DNA of 64,000 nt, from NCBI GenBank assembly GCA_016987375.1, contig PJRA01000343.1:671554-735553 (forward strand). The letters run 5' to 3'. Under the pieces are notes generated by a model. That model saw only the letters and a program-made list of their open reading frames with translations, had not been told where the DNA came from and ran no database searches. This document shows positions 1-10,900 of the stretch, piece after piece. How positions within the stretch are numbered: position 1 is the stretch's first letter; the number at the start of each line of letters is the position of its first letter. This DNA is from Brachionus koreanus. Lineage: Eukaryota; Rotifera; Eurotatoria; Ploima; Brachionidae. A program made the position numbers and the translations under genes.

Positions 1-52
1 CAAAAGTTTAGAAATTTTTTTTTTTTAAAATTGTTTTTATGGTTATAAAAGG

Positions 53-341
53 CNNNNNNNNNNNNNNNNNNNNNNNNNNNNNNNNNNNNNNNNNNNNNNN
101 NNNNNNNNNNNNNNNNNNNNNNNNNNNNNNNNNNNNNNNNNNNNNNNNNNNNNNNNNNNNNNNNNNNNNNNNNNNNNNNNNNNNNNNNNNNNNNNNNNNN
201 NNNNNNNNNNNNNNNNNNNNNNNNNNNNNNNNNNNNNNNNNNNNNNNNNNNNNNNNNNNNNNNNNNNNNNNNNNNNNNNNNNNNNNNNNNNNNNNNNNNN
301 NNNNNNNNNNNNNNNNNNNNNNNNNNNNNNNNNNNNNNNNN
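53..341. other. assembly gap (N run)
   Basis: A run of N next to a Tc1/mariner transposase remnant; probably a repeat that could not be assembled. Nothing can be said about its content. Confidence 0.99.
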
Positions 342-700
342 AGTGTTAACCATTTTGGCATCCATGTATGACCATATGTTCTCGATTGGGTTGAGATCTG
401 GTGAACGGGCACACCATGGTAGAATCTCAATGTTCTGTTGTTTGAACCAACTTGTTGAAAAACCCCATTTGGATCAAATAGGAGTTCAGCAGATGGTAAA
501 AGATTGTTTTCCAAGGTGTTAATGTAGACAAATTGATTAATTTTTTCTGTATAAATGCTGCATATACCAGTTCCGTTGTAGGAAATGCATCCCTAGATAC
601 CGAATCGTCACTGAAAATAACTCTGGACCAATCACAAAGAAGAAGACTCCAACTCTTGAAGGCTTTTGATTAAACAAATTTTCATACAACCAATTATCTA
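342..700 (-). mobile_element. Tc1/mariner transposase remnant
   Basis: Read on the minus strand, 345-445 encodes the diagnostic tail of a Tc1/mariner DDE transposase: WFKQQNIEILPW followed by SPDLNPIENIW. Upstream, about 600-660, is the second-Asp region (CDWSRVIFSDDS). The segment that should hold the FQQDNAPCH-type motif is shortened and the two halves are in different frames, so this copy is dead. The 3' part of the transposase runs into the N gap. Terminal inverted repeats were not seen. Confidence 0.85.
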
Positions 701-1451
701 AAAAAGTATTTGAAAATTTGAGAAAAGATCATAAAATATTTTATAGTGAAAAGCCAGTGGGATATTATTGATTTTAGCGGTTTTGCAAATGAACAGAACT
801 GAATCCTCTTCAAATTGATATGTCTAACTATTTGTTTATTTAAATCTAAGATATTTTAAAAAATGAAAACTTTAAATTAAATTTTTTAAATTATTTATTT
901 TTTTAGCATTTATTGTCAAGAAAGCTTTTCTTGACAAACTTTTGTAGGATGATGAAACTTTGCCGAAAATAAGCCTTTTTGGGATAGCTCTCTGGTTTTT
1001 TTCTTTTAATAGTTTTAATTGAATCTAATATTTAAAATAATCAAAGTTACTTATAAGTTTTCAAAACTCATATTTAGTATTCCTAATTTTTTTTACTTAA
1101 AGTGTCCCTTAGGAATTCTGTCTATTGGTTTGACCCTTGTTTTCTAGAACAGCTCTTCTATCTAATCATAATTTAAAATGACGTTTAAAATTCTAATTGT
1201 TAATTTTTAGATATCGGAAAGCTCTTGTCTTTCTGATAGCATCCAAATCAAATCAGCTAATCAAGTTTTTCAGAAATATTTTTAAAGCTGTTTAACAATT
1301 TTAAAATATATGTCTCCAGCAGAAATTGAAAAGTTTTTTTAAGCAAAGAACTTATATCAAAAAATGAGATAAAAACTCCTATGAAAAATCTATCAATAAC
1401 AATAGCAAAAATAAATAATAAAAAATATCTATTTAATTAAAAAACTCGAAA
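701..1451. other. intergenic, nothing recognised
   Basis: AT-rich sequence with frequent stops in all frames. No gene, RNA or clear repeat seen. Confidence 0.6.
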
Positions 1452-2330
1452 GCGTACGCTAATGACAACAAGATTATAGTAGATTCTTATTCAATTTACA
1501 AGTTACAACTCAACATTGATAATATATGTAAGTGGTCACGAGACTGGTCTGCTCAACTTAATGTCGAGAAATGTAAAGTTGTCCATTTTGGACGTAACAA
1601 TTCAAATCATGATTACAAAATTGAGTCATTTTCACTTAATAGATCAGTATGCGAAAAAGATATTGGAATATATATCAAAAATGACCTAAAATGGGACACT
1701 CAAGTAAACTATGTTACAGCTAAAGTAAATAGGATTTTGGGCATGTTGAAGAAATCTCTTTGATATCCCTATGTTAACTACATTAAACTTCTGTACACTT
1801 CAATGGTCAGGCCTCACTTAGAATTCGCCATAACTTCTTGGTGTCCTTACCTAAAAAAAGATATCGAAATGATAGAAAAGATTCAACGGAGGGCTACTAA
1901 GTTAGTTCCAAATTTAAAGCACTTGACTTACTCGACACGTTTAGCTTAATTCGGCCTAACGGACCTAACTACCAGAAGATTGAGAGGAGATCTGATCCAG
2001 ATGTTCAAGTTAATAAATAAAATTGAGTTAGTTGAGTTTAAAAAAGGGTTAAATTTTTTATTATGTTAATCTTAGGTCAAAGTGGTCAAGTATACGATTT
2101 AAGAAGGCATTCTAAGACTCTACGTCGTGAACAGATAAAAAACTGTTCCTCGCGTTTCCATTTTTTCACAAATAGAGTTGTAAACATGTGGAATGGATTA
2201 CCGTAAGAAATAGTTAGCGCAAAAACGTTGAATATTTTTAAGTTGAAACTAGATGCATGGCTTGTGAAAAAAAGAAGCGACTGCCATAGCACTTTAGAGC
2301 TCTGCTCGGCCATTTTTCCGAGTCGCAGTT
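1452..2330 (+). mobile_element. LINE (CR1/Jockey-like) reverse transcriptase 3' remnant
   Basis: Translation from 1452 gives the palm motif region as YAND (normally YADD), then the typical thumb segments of non-LTR retrotransposons: WSRDWSAQLNVEKCKVVHFG, VCEKDIGIYIKNDLKW, YVTAKVNRILGMLKKSL, YTSMVRPHLEFAITSWCPYL, IEKIQRRATKLV. It is broken by stop codons (e.g. after MLKKSL) and frameshifts, and the second catalytic Asp context is mutated. A (TACTAC)-type simple repeat follows at about 2336-2352. A second copy of the same family is at 5470-6830 on the other strand. Only the 3' part of ORF2 is present, as usual for 5'-truncated LINEs. Confidence 0.9.
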
Positions 2331-3787
2331 CAACTTACTACTAGTACTACTATAACTGTATCATACATTAATGTATGTTTGATTATTTCATCATTTGATG
2401 TACTTCCAACCATTGCATTAGAGCTTTTCTGTTCATTAAGCAAAAAAGTAGAATTTTAATTCTTGACTGATCCTTAAGTTTGCATCAAAAATTTAATTAT
2501 ATTAAATTTCAAGATGGATTTTATAAGATCAGAAAATGAAAAAAAAAATATTTTAAGTTATTTTCAAGAAATAAGTGTAAATAAATGGTAATTTTAGGAA
2601 AATATTAAACAACTAATTATTTAGTTGAATCTTAGAAATAATTTTTATTGTTTTTTTTATTTTTCAGTAAACAAGTAAGCAAAATTTTAGAAAATTTTAA
2701 AATAAAATTGTTTTGGAAGAATTAAATTAAACATAACCCAACATAATACATATTGAATTTAATTATTAATTATAAAAAACAGAATAATCTCGTTGCTTAA
2801 CCAAATAAATCAAATTCTTTTATGATGCAATAAATTTAAACAAAAACTCAACAATTTTCAGCTAAAAACGATTACTTAGGGAACAATGAAATTTCAAGAA
2901 AATAATTAGTCAAGAATTTAAAATTTATTAACACTATAGAAAATTTTAATGATTAGTCATATTGGCAAAATTTAAGTCTTTGATATACAAATAAAAAGGT
3001 ATTTTATATTTTAGAGTATTTAAATCTAGTTGAATGTTGGTCTAACAAAGTCATTTAAGCTTAAAAAACAATTATAAAATTACTAAAGCTATAAAATATA
3101 AAATATATTTCTTATTAGATTTATTCTTTATTGAATTTATTTATTTATTCATTATTCTGACAATTGAAATAAATAAGTGATTAATTCCAAGTGTTTGAGT
3201 TATAATTTACATCAAAGCAATATTTTCTAATAATAAGAAAGCAAAAAGAAAGATTACCCTTCAAAAATAATAGCTTTTCTCATTACCTTGAAGAATTATC
3301 TTGGTTTAGATATTTAAATTAAATGAAAAATAAATTCGATGAAAATAAAGCTTTTTTATTTAATGGCTTTAAATTTTTTACTATTAACTAAATATAAGGA
3401 GTTTTTTTTTGTTTTAAAATAAAAAAAAATCTTTTTTTATTAAAAAAAACAATTAAATTAACTAATAAATTATTACAATGAAATTATTTTAAATTTATTT
3501 TGTTTTTGAACACGCTTTTTTTAAAAACTTTTATCGTTAATAGTTTTATTCACAGTCCAAGTAAAATCAAACCACGCCATATCATAATTAATTTTTTCAC
3601 TTTTCTAATTTCATGGATTTGATATAATGCTCGAATAATAGAACAATCCAGGTCTAAAAATAAGCTTTTTTCTATTCTTTGTTTCTAATTTTTTTTTAAG
3701 ACAGAACTAAATTAAAGTTACATTTTATTTTTTTAATTTTAATTTTGTATAAAATATTTGTTGATTGTTTCTATATGATTCATTAAC
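2331..3787. other. intergenic upstream of the Rho-like gene
   Basis: Very AT-rich, no gene seen. The final few hundred bases should contain the promoter of the GTPase gene, but no motif stands out. Confidence 0.5.
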
Positions 3788-6700
3788 ATGAATGACTTTG
3801 ATAATGAGAACATAGTAAAAATTTTGATCCTTGGAGATTGGTAGACTTAGTTTAAATTTCTAATATTGAAATTATCCTAATATTTAAGTCAAGTTGGTAA
3901 GACCAAATTTCTGCTTGAATACATCAAGTTCAATAACTTAAACAATTTGAATTTGAATTCGGATTTAAACAACAACAACAAGAATCTTAATTTAAATGAT
4001 TCGTATAATTTGACAGGACCTTTGGACGATCGCTATGTACCCACGTCAATAGAAGTGTACAAATCAGAGTTTAAAATAAATGAAAAGGATTACATTCTTT
4101 CCATAGCTGATATTTCTGGTAATCGTAGTGACGATTTGTATATTCAAATGCGAAATTACTTTTACTTGATCGAAAAAGTAAAATTAGTCTTTTAACTTAA
4201 CACACTCTATTGATTTTTTTTTGTTCAGAAAGTCGATACAATTTTGCTTTGCTTTTCTTTAGTAGACCAAGCTTCATACTCCAACATAACAAAAAAAGTA
4301 GGTTTTTTGAATCAAAGAAATATTTACAATTAATTGCTAACTTATCATTTGCTAATTTGAATTGAAAATTTAATCAAAAGAAAAACTATAATTTAAATAT
4401 AAATTAAATATATGATAAAATTTATTCATTTTCAATTTTAAATATTTGTTTACACTTAATCCTAAAAATATTTTCTTTATTAAATTTAAAATCTTATCTG
4501 ATATAAAATGCTTTTCAAATTAAGTCTGATTTCTTCCAAACTAACAAAATAAGTTAATTAATAAAGCCATTTTTTTGGTCTATATCTTTCATTTGATTCT
4601 CAAAAAGCCAATTTTATTTTATAAGATTTATTCGTAGCAAAAAATTCAGAAAGTTAATAGTAGTAGGTAGAATATAACCATTATTTATTTTTGTTTTTTT
4701 TTTCAAAATTAATTAAAAGCCCCATAAGCTGAATAATATTTCTAGGAAAAAGAAAGTTAAGAATAAAATTAAATTTAAAAATGTAATAGAAACAATTATT
4801 TAAAAAAACCTGAGTTGTTTTTATAGTCAAGTCAATGACTTAAATAATGTTTTTTTTTTTTTTTTTTTTAAGTCAAGTCATAAATTAAACTTAATTTTTT
4901 TATAAACAAGACTGATTTGAACAAGAGATATTTCGGCTTTAAGGAACTTTGGTGAAAAAGTACAGTGCTAAGTGCAAATCTTACTTTTTTTGCTGAAAAA
5001 TTGGCGTTTATTCTTTGACTTTAAAAATTAAATTATTTTTAGTCACTGACCTGACTTAAAAAGTCAAGTCATGACTTTGACTTAAAAACAAGTCTGAAAA
5101 AAACTTATCTTTGAGTAATTAACTATTTTCAACTTTAAAAAAATTTAATTTAAATTGAAAATAAAGAATTTAATAGAAAAAAATTCAAGTCAAGTCAAAA
5201 AACGTTTTTTTTTTAAAAAAACCTTAAAAGACTTTTTTTTTGTCTTTTTCTTAAGTCTGTTTTTGAGTTTTAATGATTAATTAAGAATTTAGAAGAAATT
5301 AAACACATATGAAGTAATTTTTTATAAAATTATTTTTGAAACTCTAATGGAATAAATTCCAAAATTCGATTCTTAAATTATTAAAATTAAATTTAAGAAA
5401 GATTTATTTTTAAATTAAGTTTTTTACTTAAAAGAAAATTATTCATGATAAACATTCGTACAATTATTATCAGTAAAGTGGTTTATTGGAACACATAAAT
5501 AAAAAGCGTAAATCTGGCAACAGATTATGTGCAAATATTATTATGAAAGTTTTTGTCTATTTTTTCTTTAAAAATATCGCTAGATTGGGCTTCAAATGCA
5601 TTCACTTCGAACTTAATCAAGCCATTTGTGAAAAAGTTGTATCATTGAGCACAATTCCTGATTATTTCCCTTTTAATTTAATTTAGTATGTATGGCCTCT
5701 TGTCTTTCTGCTTGAAAAAATGAGTCGAGATTGCCAGCTGACGGGATCAATATTTTTTTTTAGCTTTAACACTAGAAGCACCAAGCATTTTTTCAGGTTT
5801 TTTTAATTCATAAAGATTTTATAAAAAAAACTAAAATAATTTTATTAAGTAATATCATTTTTTAAACAAAATTTTAAAATCTACATAATTCAAAAAAGAT
5901 ATATTTATTTGAAAAATCCATTCAAAAGATATGAAGATTTAAAAATTTTTCAAACGAGTCAAAATGACTCGTTTGGTGCTTCTAGTGTTAAACATTTGAA
6001 TTAAGGCACATCTCATGCACCTTTCGGTTAAATTCGTCAGATAAAGAGCTTTTAGACTTTCACTGTAGTTTAGATCTTTGAAACCAAAAATGGAACGAGT
6101 AGCTCTTTGTTGAAGAACCTCTAGAATTCTTTTATCTTTCTCAAGATATGGGCACCATACTGGAATAGCATACTCTAAATGAGATCTTAAAAGACTTGTA
6201 TAAAGTAATTTAATGACTATCTGTGTCCAAAATTTAATACCATGAAGAACTTGACCAAGTTGTTGTCTTTTGAGGCTGCCAAGCAAACTTGTGAATGCCA
6301 TTTTAAATCATTTTGGATCCAAATCACTAAATCTATCTGAATTCTGGATCTTGAGACTAAATGAGCTTTACCATTCACTAAATCGATTAATAAAAATTGT
6401 GAAGATGAGTGGGACTAAGAAACGATTCAATCCATTTTAGTAACATTCCGTCAATACCAAGCCGTTTAAGTTTAAATAAAAGTTTTGAATGATTCACTCT
6501 ATCGAAGGCTTTAGAAAAATCTGTACAGATTAGATCCACTTGATTGCCAAGTAATATTTGATCTGTTAAAAAATCAAGACTTTCGAGTAGGTCTGTAGTA
6601 CACGACTTGTGAGAAATAAATCCATGATGGACTTGATTATCATCTTGAATTTATTTTCAAGACAAAAATTTAGTACTAAGTTTCTAATAATTCTCTCAGC

Positions 6701-7973
6701 AATACGGCATAGTATCGATGTGATTGAGATAGGCCTATAATTTTTACAGTCTGATCTATTTCCTTTTTTATAAATTGGAGAGACGTTTGCAAATCTCTAA
6801 ATCTAATGATTTCTCTTGACATTATTTAATTTATGTTAAAGGGGCTTTGATTACATTTTATTTTTATATCAAGATGAAAAGTTCAAAACACACTAAATAG
6901 CAGCTGATACATTTTGCATTATCAATTTTTAGATTTAAAGAAAAAAGTTTTATCATTTTTAAATTTTTTTTTTTTTAAAAAAAAAAAGAAAGTGTGATAA
7001 AAAATAATTAAATAAATTACTGATCTGAAGTCGAAAAATTTCAATTAAGATTTATATAAATTTTGAATTTTGTGGTAATTAATTTAAATTTTTTTAATTG
7101 ATTAAAATTAATTTTAAGTGGCTTCATGAGATAAAAAAATTCTATCCCAATGTTCCTGTTCTTCTCGTTGGTACAAAATGCGACTTAAAACAAAAAGCCA
7201 AAGAATCAAAATTAAATTCAGCAAAATCAGATTCGGTAAAGTCTTCTCTTCAAACTTCAGCCATCTCGGATAACAAGTTTCCAATTGATTCAAAAAAAAT
7301 ATCAAGTGAACTTATTTCTTTGACGTCATCCATACACAATCAACTAATGAAATCCAAATCGATTCAGGATCGACCGATTTCAATGATATCCAAAATGTCT
7401 AGAGAAGAAATGTTTTCATCAACAAACAGAATAGACAAACGTGTCATTGATGAAAATCTAAAGCTCATTCTTGAAAAATTGAGCTCAGTGCCTCCTTTTC
7501 TGACACTAAATGAATTTGTCAAATTGAATCTTTTAGACGATGAGACAAATGGCCAAATAGATGAGTCAACTGAATTGGACTCTAGCTCAATATGCAATCA
7601 ATATGTTAATAAAAAGCAAATAAATAAACTAAAAGAGACTGTAAATACAAAATACTATTTTAAAACATCGTGTTTTGAGATAAATTCGATCCGATTCCTG
7701 ATGGATAAAGCGATCGTAACTGCGATCAATTTTCACCTAAAAAAAGATCGATTACCTTTTAAGCAGTCCAAGTGCAATCTAAACAATAACTCACATACTG
7801 ATAGACAAGAATCGAATGAGTGGGTATCGAAAACAGATAGCATTGGTGAGGCCAGTCCGACAGTAATGCGTACCGAAAAATCTAAAAAAAATGAAAAAAA
7901 AGGAACACTTTGCAAATTAAGATGCTTTAGTTGTACAAGAAGTGAAACTAGTACAAGTCTAAATCAAATATAG
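3788..7973 (+). CDS. atypical Rho-family small GTPase (4 exons)
   Basis: Exons 3788-3840, 3889-4177, 4229-4297, 7119-7973; all junctions are GT..AG and stay in frame, giving 421 aa. The P-loop GDCQVGKT is rebuilt across intron 1 (a 48-bp intron). Following are an Asn-rich insert (NNNNKNLNLN), switch I PTSIEVY, switch II DISGN, the Rho-like strand ILLCFSLVDQASY, the base-recognition box VGTKCDLK, and the G5 box as FKTSC. Between TKCD and TSC there are about 140 residues instead of the usual 30 or so. The positions equal to Ras G12 and Q61 are Cys and Asn, so intrinsic GTP hydrolysis is probably poor, as in Rnd proteins (inference). There is no CAAX box; the tail has a CKLRCFSC cluster that could be palmitoylated. 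Family placement in Rho is by motif; subfamily is not resolvable. Intron 3 (2.8 kb) is full of transposon sequence. Confidence 0.85.
4828..5260. repeat. AAGTCA-rich foldback repeat
   Basis: Within GTPase intron 3. The words AAGTCAAGTCA and TGACTTGACTT-like complements recur many times (about 4828, 4870, 5050-5090, 5185), and both ends carry related sequence in opposite orientation, suggesting a degenerate foldback MITE. Boundaries are approximate. Confidence 0.45.
5470..6830 (-). mobile_element. LINE (CR1/Jockey-like) RT remnant, antisense in GTPase intron 3
   Basis: Minus-strand translations show RT fingers/palm: SPIYKKGNRSDCKNYRPIS near 6780, then VDLICTDFSKAFDRVNHSKL near 6540, then the thumb LLYTSLLRSHLEYAIPVWCP and LEVLQQRATRSIFGF around 6100-6220, and the C-terminal FFTNGLI..FEVNAFEAQSS..FKEKIDK-type segment around 5550-5640. 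Several frameshifts and stops show it is inactive. It is interrupted at 5766-5991 by a MITE; the LINE thumb reading continues on both sides. The two halves being colinear supports one original insertion. Confidence 0.88.
5766..5991. mobile_element. MITE with TTAA target duplication (piggyBac-type)
   Basis: Ends are perfect inverted repeats: TTAACACTAGAAGCACCAA at 5766 and its complement ending at 5991, both bordered by TTAA. The interior near the right end holds a small palindrome, AACGAGTCAAAATGACTCGTT with a central mismatch region. No coding capacity. It sits inside the antisense LINE. TTAA duplication and the CACT terminal start are typical of piggyBac-superfamily elements; that assignment is inference from the target site. 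Confidence 0.8.
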
Positions 7974-10900
7974 CTTTTTTTTTTCAATTCCGAAAATAAT
8001 TTTAATTTTTTTAAAGTTAATATTTTTAAAATTCAAAATGAAATCGATTGAATAATTAAATCGAATGCTTAGTTATTTTTTTTCCATCATTCTTTATTTG
8101 TTAAAAAATATAACATTTTTTAAATTCAATAAATTTTCTTCAAATCTAAACAAATTTTTTTTTTTAAATATTTGGCTATTTTTGCATGCAAAATCTACAT
8201 TAGCCAAAATTAAAAAAAAATAAATTATCATCATAGATAATATTGGAAAATGCCTAGATGAAGTTAATAATAAATAATTAAAATGCTATTTTTAGCAAAA
8301 AATAACTTTTAGCCTTGATTTAATCATGATATGTGTATAAAATTGCGATTAGTAAATAACTGCCGAGCAAATTCTCAGACTTTGATCGGCAGTAATTTAT
8401 TGATCAAATAAATTCTAGCATTTTGGCAGTGAATAAATGATTAGTGATAAAGCTATTTTAGTTGATCGCCGATTTAAGCGATTTTTGATCAAATTTTAAA
8501 ATCTAAATGGAACTTTAAATCATTGTATTTTGTTCGTACAAGTCTTAAAGGCTTTGTTTTAGATATTTCAGTATGAATTGTTTATCTATCAAAGATAAAA
8601 TCAAATTGATAGACAAAGTAGCAAGCAGATGTGACAGGTACTTAGTTGTTTGGAAACGGATTTGAGGACCAATAAGCGAAAAATTTGCTAAATGGATTTA
8701 ACTTGTTACACATTGATTATTGAAAATGCTTGATTGTTTGCCATAAGTTTAAGCACCTACAAACACGATTTACACTGATTTTTGCTTCATTGAGCTTAGA
8801 CAAATAACTAAACTAATGTCAACTATTTGACTAGCAATCTATTATGGCTATGAGAAATGTCTTTTTATTAATCCTGTTACAAACTAGTATCTTAAAACTA
8901 GACTAGTCAATTTTTATCAGCAAACAAACGCTCAATATTTCTACCAAGTGTCATTCAAACGCATTTTGAATAAAACTAAAAATGAGCAAATTCATAAATC
9001 ATTCGTTTCTTAGATAACGCTGACAATCATCATCGTTTTCACACAAAAAGTCCAGACATTTTTCCAGGAAATAGATTTAAATTTTCTAATTATTAAAAAC
9101 CAATTTAATTGAGTATCAAATTTCGTGAGCAACTTTTTTGTTCTAAGGTACTAAAGAAATCTAGCATATTTCGTGGTCTAATGTAGCTCTATTGAAGTGA
9201 TATCAAATTTCGATTAAATTCACAGCTATTTTTCCATGTATTTTATTTTTTATTTATCAAATATTTAAAATAAGTTTTTTTTTTAATTGGATAAATTAGG
9301 ACACTAACTATGAATTAGAATAAAAAACAGTTTTCGGGTCAGAGCAAAGGATGTTTTTTCGCTCCGTAATTACAGATAGAAAATTGACTTTCTCACATTT
9401 AAGAATTAAAATATTTTGTTGTCAAAAGCTTGATTTGAAAGATTTATTGAGATATCGCCAGTTTAAAAGCAAATGCAGCGAACAATTCAATTAAGATAAA
9501 TAAAAATCTAGTACAATTTGATTGCTTCTGGCCTTTATTTTTAGCATTTATTTATTTTTTTATTTTTCTGGATAAATTCGTGCTCCGGAATTTTCAATTC
9601 TCTCTCTGAATGAAAAATTGAGCTGTATGAAGAAAAAAAATATATATATTAATTTAATTTTCAACATGTCAATTTAAAAAGGCGAAAACAAGAAATAACT
9701 TTCAAGGATAATTAAAATACCAAAGATAAATATTTAAAAATAAAAAAAAAAATTAATCTATCAATTTAAATTCAAAGAGGATATTGTCTTTAAAAAATAG
9801 CCCACTTGTTCTCTTTCTCATAGAAGTGGCTTCAATTTATTATGCTCTAATTTAATGGACATACACATGGTAAGTCTTTATTTGTTAAAAGCTTCTATTA
9901 GCCATCAAATTGTTTAGAAATTAAAATTTTTTTGTTTAAATTGGTTCGCTAAATTAGCTTGGTGCTCAACACTGTAAGTATAAGACATGCTCGCATTAAA
10001 TAAAAGACAATAGATTCTTTTCATCATCTATTAAAGATAAAATCTTGATCAAACTACTCGATGCCATAATATCAAGTCAAGATTGTTTAACTTTAAAATT
10101 AGCAAATCTTTTAAATCCAGTTTTTGATTATTCTGCAGTCTTTTTTAAAAAAATTATTTGTTTTTTTTTGGGATTTCTTTTTTAGTTTGAAAAAAATAAT
10201 AGCCCACAATTTAAACTGATTTTTTGAACTATCATTTGAACTATTTCAAAACTGATTCGAAAAATTTCCTATAATTAGAATAAATTCTTTTTTTTTTGTT
10301 GTGTTTTATTTGTTGTTCGGCTAAAATACGCTTATGAATATTAAATCTCATAAAATTTGAGATAAATTTTAATTATTTGTTTGTTGAGATTAGTGCCTAT
10401 GAGAAGATTAGATCAAGCTGTAATATTAACATTAGTGGACAATTTTTTGAATTAATTTCGATTATCTAGATATATTTTAATTTTCCCATTTTAAGGCTTG
10501 AAAATTTGGGATTTATTTATGTTTTGTATTAAAATTAAACCAAAGTAAATATTGTACCGAATAGAGAAAAAATAGGGAACTAAAATTCGTGCTCACTTGT
10601 TTTTAACCAAGTTAGAATAGATATAGGTTTGTTTAACTATGCAACGAACATGACATAGGTTGATTTTCGGTGCTTAGCCATTTGGTAAGAGAGTTGTATC
10701 AAATTTCAATATTTTGTGTTGTCGGCTCTTTTAAGCCTGGCTTAAATCATTAGTCATTGACAATGTGATTTCTAACCAGTTGATTAAAAATATTTACTCT
10801 AAGAATCCTTAAGGAATAGTCGAAAATTAAAATCTCAATCAAATGCTTTTAGAAACAATTTTGCAAATAATCAATCATAGTTTTATTTCTTTTTATTTAT

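Noticed and set aside
2086..2313. 75-aa minus-strand ORF
   Set aside because: Lies antisense over the LINE remnant; shadow.
5486..5686. 66-aa plus-strand ORF in GTPase intron 3
   Set aside because: It is the opposite-strand shadow of the LINE C-terminal region.
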